7,277 nucleotides of DNA from Leptospiraceae bacterium. Lineage in GTDB: Bacteria; Spirochaetota; Leptospiria; Turneriellales; Turneriellaceae. The stretch spans positions 1 through 7,277 of the forward strand of contig JANWWX010000062.1 of the NCBI GenBank assembly GCA_025057195.1, given 5' to 3'. The first letter of the stretch is position 1. Each line of letters begins with the position of its first letter. The position numbers and the translations under genes are program-made. The notes below the pieces were generated by a model, which searched no databases, was not told the DNA's origin, and saw only the letters and a list, made by a program, of their open reading frames with translations. This document shows, in pieces, positions 5,338 to 7,277 of this stretch.

Positions 5338-7073
5338 CAGGCACTGCCGGAGCAGAGAGATCTGTTCTTGCAGATTTTTTTGATGTTTGCCTCAGTCTGA
5401 GGCAAATTTTGCAATTTGCTTTCTAAATTGATAATTTGCTTTCGCACACGTTCGCAACTCTGTTCGTAAATATCTTTCACTTTATGATGCCACTTTTGCA
5501 ATTTTATACGAACAAGAAGGAAATTGATCTTATCCTTAACTTCATGGCCCAATTCAAACTTCTGGTCTGGCAATCGATACTGCAAAACCACTTTTTGTTT
5601 ATGCTGTATCTGCTCAAGATAGATGTTTTGGGGCAACTCTTGGCAGAGTTGCTGAAAAGGCACTGCATCAAAATAGCCTTTATTTAGCGAGGTTAGGTAT
5701 CTATCTATAAAGGCGTGCCGCAACAATGGCTTAGGGAATAACTCGTCGAGCTTCCGACAATCTTCCATTCTATCCTTCTTGTCGCTGCCATTGAGGATCA
5801 TTTCTTGGAGCAAAGAAATCACAGTTTGGCATTCCGGATTTTTGTCTATCCAGTACTTTAAGACAGTCTCAAAACTTAACCCTGCTGTAATCTTTTTCAA
5901 TTGTTCCTTGTCCTGCATGAGATCAATAGGTATGTAACCTATGTCAAAAGCTAAATTGAGAAGATTAGGATCTATCCATGGTTCACTCTCTAGTTTTTTC
6001 TGAATAACCTTCTCCCTTATTTTATTATCAGAATAGCACAGCATCTGAATGGCATAGGCATTTACTGAATAATTACGTTTTTGCAGCAAAGACATGAAAT
6101 CAGTGTATTCTGCAACAAACTTAGCGTCACAGCGCTTGGCAAAATCTGAAACCACTTGGGAAAGCACAAGGGGATCTACTACTTGTTGTGAAAGGAACAA
6201 TTCTAGGCATCGCAAGTATGCACCCAATTCCATGAGGTATTGCGAAGAATTAAATCGCAGCTTTTGGCGGTGAGTGAGTGCCTTCTCGGTTTGCGGCTTG
6301 TATAGCCTGAGATGGCTGATGTGGAGATTGCTACGAGGCAAACGCCTTTCAATATCAGGAAGGGGAGACAATGTGTTTACCAAGAGTTGGAGCGAAGTAT
6401 TTGCGCTGAACTCTCGATATTTGAAAGGATATAAAAACTGATCGGTTAATAATTCGTTGAAATAGAAATTTTTTAACGAGAGCCGCTTCCAAATCCCTTT
6501 GAACTGCTCAACTGCTATGCTGTCAACTAACTGCCTTGCAGGTAAAGTGGCCAGCATCTGGCCGATGTACTTCACCAAAATAACCTCAGACAAAACATTG
6601 CGCGGGTACAACCAATAAACGCAAGTGAAACGTTCGACGCTCCAGGCGGAGTTGTGGCGGATGTCGCTTAAAATATCCAGTATTGCCCGCAATGCAGGAT
6701 AATGACGCCGATGATAAGTCCGCCAGTCATAGTCGCCTTCTAGTCGAGGCAGGACCACGTATTTTAAAAAAAGCTCCGGCGAAATCCCTTTATTGACAGC
6801 AGAGATCAATATGTTGATCAATTCTTCAAAATCCTGGCCTTTGGCTAAAAACTTATGGACTTGCCTGAAAATCTGACGCAAGTACGGCATCGGGGAAAGC
6901 CAGTAGTCTTTCCCCTTTGCACACCAAACTTTGAAAAGCGGTGCTACGGGAAGACGCTGGTCAGGAGGATAAAGACTTTCTTCACAGACTTCGCGCTGGA
7001 ATTTTTTTATGCTTTTTTCACCGCTAAAGCGCTTTGTCCGGGGACCGGCAAGTATGGTAATCGCTCTGACCAT
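5337..7073 (-). CDS. Unrecognised large helical protein, probable N-terminal part of a split gene
   Basis: This frame has 578 codons from ATG 7073. A TAG lies three codons upstream, so this is the first in-frame ATG. The product is soluble-looking and overwhelmingly alpha-helical, with many Leu/Tyr/Trp/Arg residues, no signal peptide and no nucleotide-binding or protease motif. Residues about 512-566 (from VKDKINFLLVRIKLQKW to LQNLPQTEANIKK) have heptad-like coiled-coil character. After the A7 run at 5375-5381 the native-looking helix stops and 12 odd residues follow (ICKNRSLCSGSA), typical of an out-of-frame tail. Joining the next two frames gives about 915 residues. Composition changes along the gene: the 5' end is nearer the housekeeping genes in GC, the 3' half is AT-richer. 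The frame is long and certainly coding, but its function is unknown. No usable Shine-Dalgarno lies at the start; AAAAGGA is 15 bases away. Confidence 0.75.
   Translation of the reverse strand: MVRAITILAGPRTKRFSGEKSIKKFQREVCEESLYPPDQRLPVAPLFKVWCAKGKDYWLSPMPYLRQIFRQVHKFLAKGQDFEELINILISAVNKGISPELFLKYVVLPRLEGDYDWRTYHRRHYPALRAILDILSDIRHNSAWSVERFTCVYWLYPRNVLSEVILVKYIGQMLATLPARQLVDSIAVEQFKGIWKRLSLKNFYFNELLTDQFLYPFKYREFSANTSLQLLVNTLSPLPDIERRLPRSNLHISHLRLYKPQTEKALTHRQKLRFNSSQYLMELGAYLRCLELFLSQQVVDPLVLSQVVSDFAKRCDAKFVAEYTDFMSLLQKRNYSVNAYAIQMLCYSDNKIREKVIQKKLESEPWIDPNLLNLAFDIGYIPIDLMQDKEQLKKITAGLSFETVLKYWIDKNPECQTVISLLQEMILNGSDKKDRMEDCRKLDELFPKPLLRHAFIDRYLTSLNKGYFDAVPFQQLCQELPQNIYLEQIQHKQKVVLQYRLPDQKFELGHEVKDKINFLLVRIKLQKWHHKVKDIYEQSCERVRKQIINLESKLQNLPQTEANIKKICKNRSLCSGSA
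5375..5406 (-). other. Hairpin plus A7 run at first frame break
   Basis: In the mRNA sense a perfect inverted repeat (10-base arms around one base, 5386-5406; realistic stem 9 bp with a 3-nt loop, 5' arm TTTGCCTCA) is followed after CATC by seven A (5381-5375). Within this run the reading moves from the 578-codon frame to the 97-codon frame if one A is added or the ribosome slips back one base. The new frame is closed by a TGA six codons before the run, and the old frame closes 39 bases after it, so any join must occur close to the A7. Confidence 0.6.
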
Positions 7074-7081
7074 ATCATTCT

Positions 7082-7109
7082 AGTGTAGTCCTTTTCACCG
7101 AAAAAGCAA
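7082..7109 (-). promoter_or_regulatory. Possible sigma70-like promoter for the large minus-strand gene
   Basis: On the minus strand TTGCTT (7109-7104) and TACACT (7087-7082) are separated by 16 bases and give a fair match to -35/-10 elements. Transcription would begin about two bases before ATG 7073, implying a leaderless message. That fits the absence of a Shine-Dalgarno at that start. A better -35 (TTGACG, 7128-7123) exists upstream but has no matching -10. Confidence 0.3.
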
Positions 7110-7160
7110 GCAATTTTTACCGCGTCAATCTACACCCCGAAGACATATGTTACAGTGTTT

Positions 7161-7190
7161 TTGAAGTGTTTTTAAATAGGTGCCTAAAAT
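7161..7190 (+). promoter_or_regulatory. Probable sigma70-type promoter of the right-edge gene
   Basis: TTGAAG (7161-7166) and TAAAAT (7185-7190) are separated by 18 bases, each close to the -35/-10 consensus. Transcription would start near 7197, giving a leader of roughly 30 bases that holds the ribosome binding site of the gene at 7226. Confidence 0.5.
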
Positions 7191-7211
7191 CTGACTTTGC
7201 AAAAAACAACC

Positions 7212-7219
7212 AAAAGGAG
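7212..7219 (+). promoter_or_regulatory. Strong Shine-Dalgarno
   Basis: AAAAGGAG lies six bases before ATG 7226. It is the strongest ribosome binding site in the window and fixes the start of the truncated gene at the right edge. Confidence 0.8.
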
Positions 7220-7225
7220 CCCCAG

Positions 7226-7277
7226 ATGAAAGACTATCAAGAATACATCACCCGTCTACACCAAAATTTGTGTTACA
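7226..7277 (+). CDS. 5' end of an unidentified gene, truncated at window edge
   Basis: Only 17 codons plus one base are present, reading MKDYQEYITRLHQNLCY. The start is well supported by AAAAGGAG six bases upstream and a consensus-like promoter before that, so this is probably a well-expressed gene transcribed away from the large minus-strand gene. There is no signal peptide in the visible part. The fragment is too short to assign a family. Confidence 0.65.
   Translation, partial: MKDYQEYITRLHQNLCY

Noticed and set aside
5386..5410. Hairpin followed by TTTT on the plus strand, as an intrinsic terminator
   Set aside because: The T run is short and no plus-strand gene ends here. The better reading is as an element of the minus-strand coding sequence.
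5436..5687. Plus-strand open frame of 83 codons
   Set aside because: It lies opposite the large helical gene, its Leu/Phe-rich product is typical of reverse-strand reading of AT-rich DNA, and there is no ribosome binding site.

Overview
The window is bacterial: genes are tightly packed, Shine-Dalgarno sites are visible at some starts, two putative lipoproteins carry lipoboxes, and three genes are chained by stop/start overlaps. The housekeeping proteins trxB, ilvE and a holB-like clamp-loader subunit point to a Gram-negative-type chromosome of moderate GC. I cannot name the organism. A Verrucomicrobiota/PVC-like lineage is only a weak guess from the general look of the proteins. No mobile element, CRISPR array, tRNA or rRNA is visible.

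Layout. (1) Positions 1-915, minus strand: two overlapping putative lipoprotein genes. The upstream one (179 aa) has a TPR-like core. The downstream one runs off the window edge and has an FN3-like beta-rich stretch. (2) Positions 916-993: a short divergent intergenic region. (3) Positions 994-3811, plus strand: trxB, ilvE and a delta'-like gene, each overlapping the next by one base in a TGATG motif, so probably one translationally coupled operon. (4) Positions 3805-4290, minus strand: a two-CBS-domain protein that converges on holB with overlapping ends. (5) Positions 4328-7073, minus strand: an AT-richer block with three consecutive reading frames of unrecognised function. (6) Positions 7074-7225: a divergent intergenic region with a plausible sigma70-type promoter and a strong ribosome binding site for a plus-strand gene cut off after 17 codons.

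The most notable signal is in block 5. Its three frames look like one coding sequence of about 915 codons cut in two places. At each break there is a run of exactly seven A in the mRNA sense, and at both a shift in the same direction (one extra A, or a -1 ribosomal slip) joins the next frame. The first run is preceded four bases upstream by a perfect 9-bp, 3-nt-loop hairpin. The second lies in the loop of a small imperfect hairpin. Runs of seven or eight identical bases inside trxB and ilvE in the same window are read in frame, which argues against simple systematic miscalling. Programmed transcriptional or ribosomal slippage, phase variation, recent gene decay and sequencing error all remain open. 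The protein itself is not assignable by eye.
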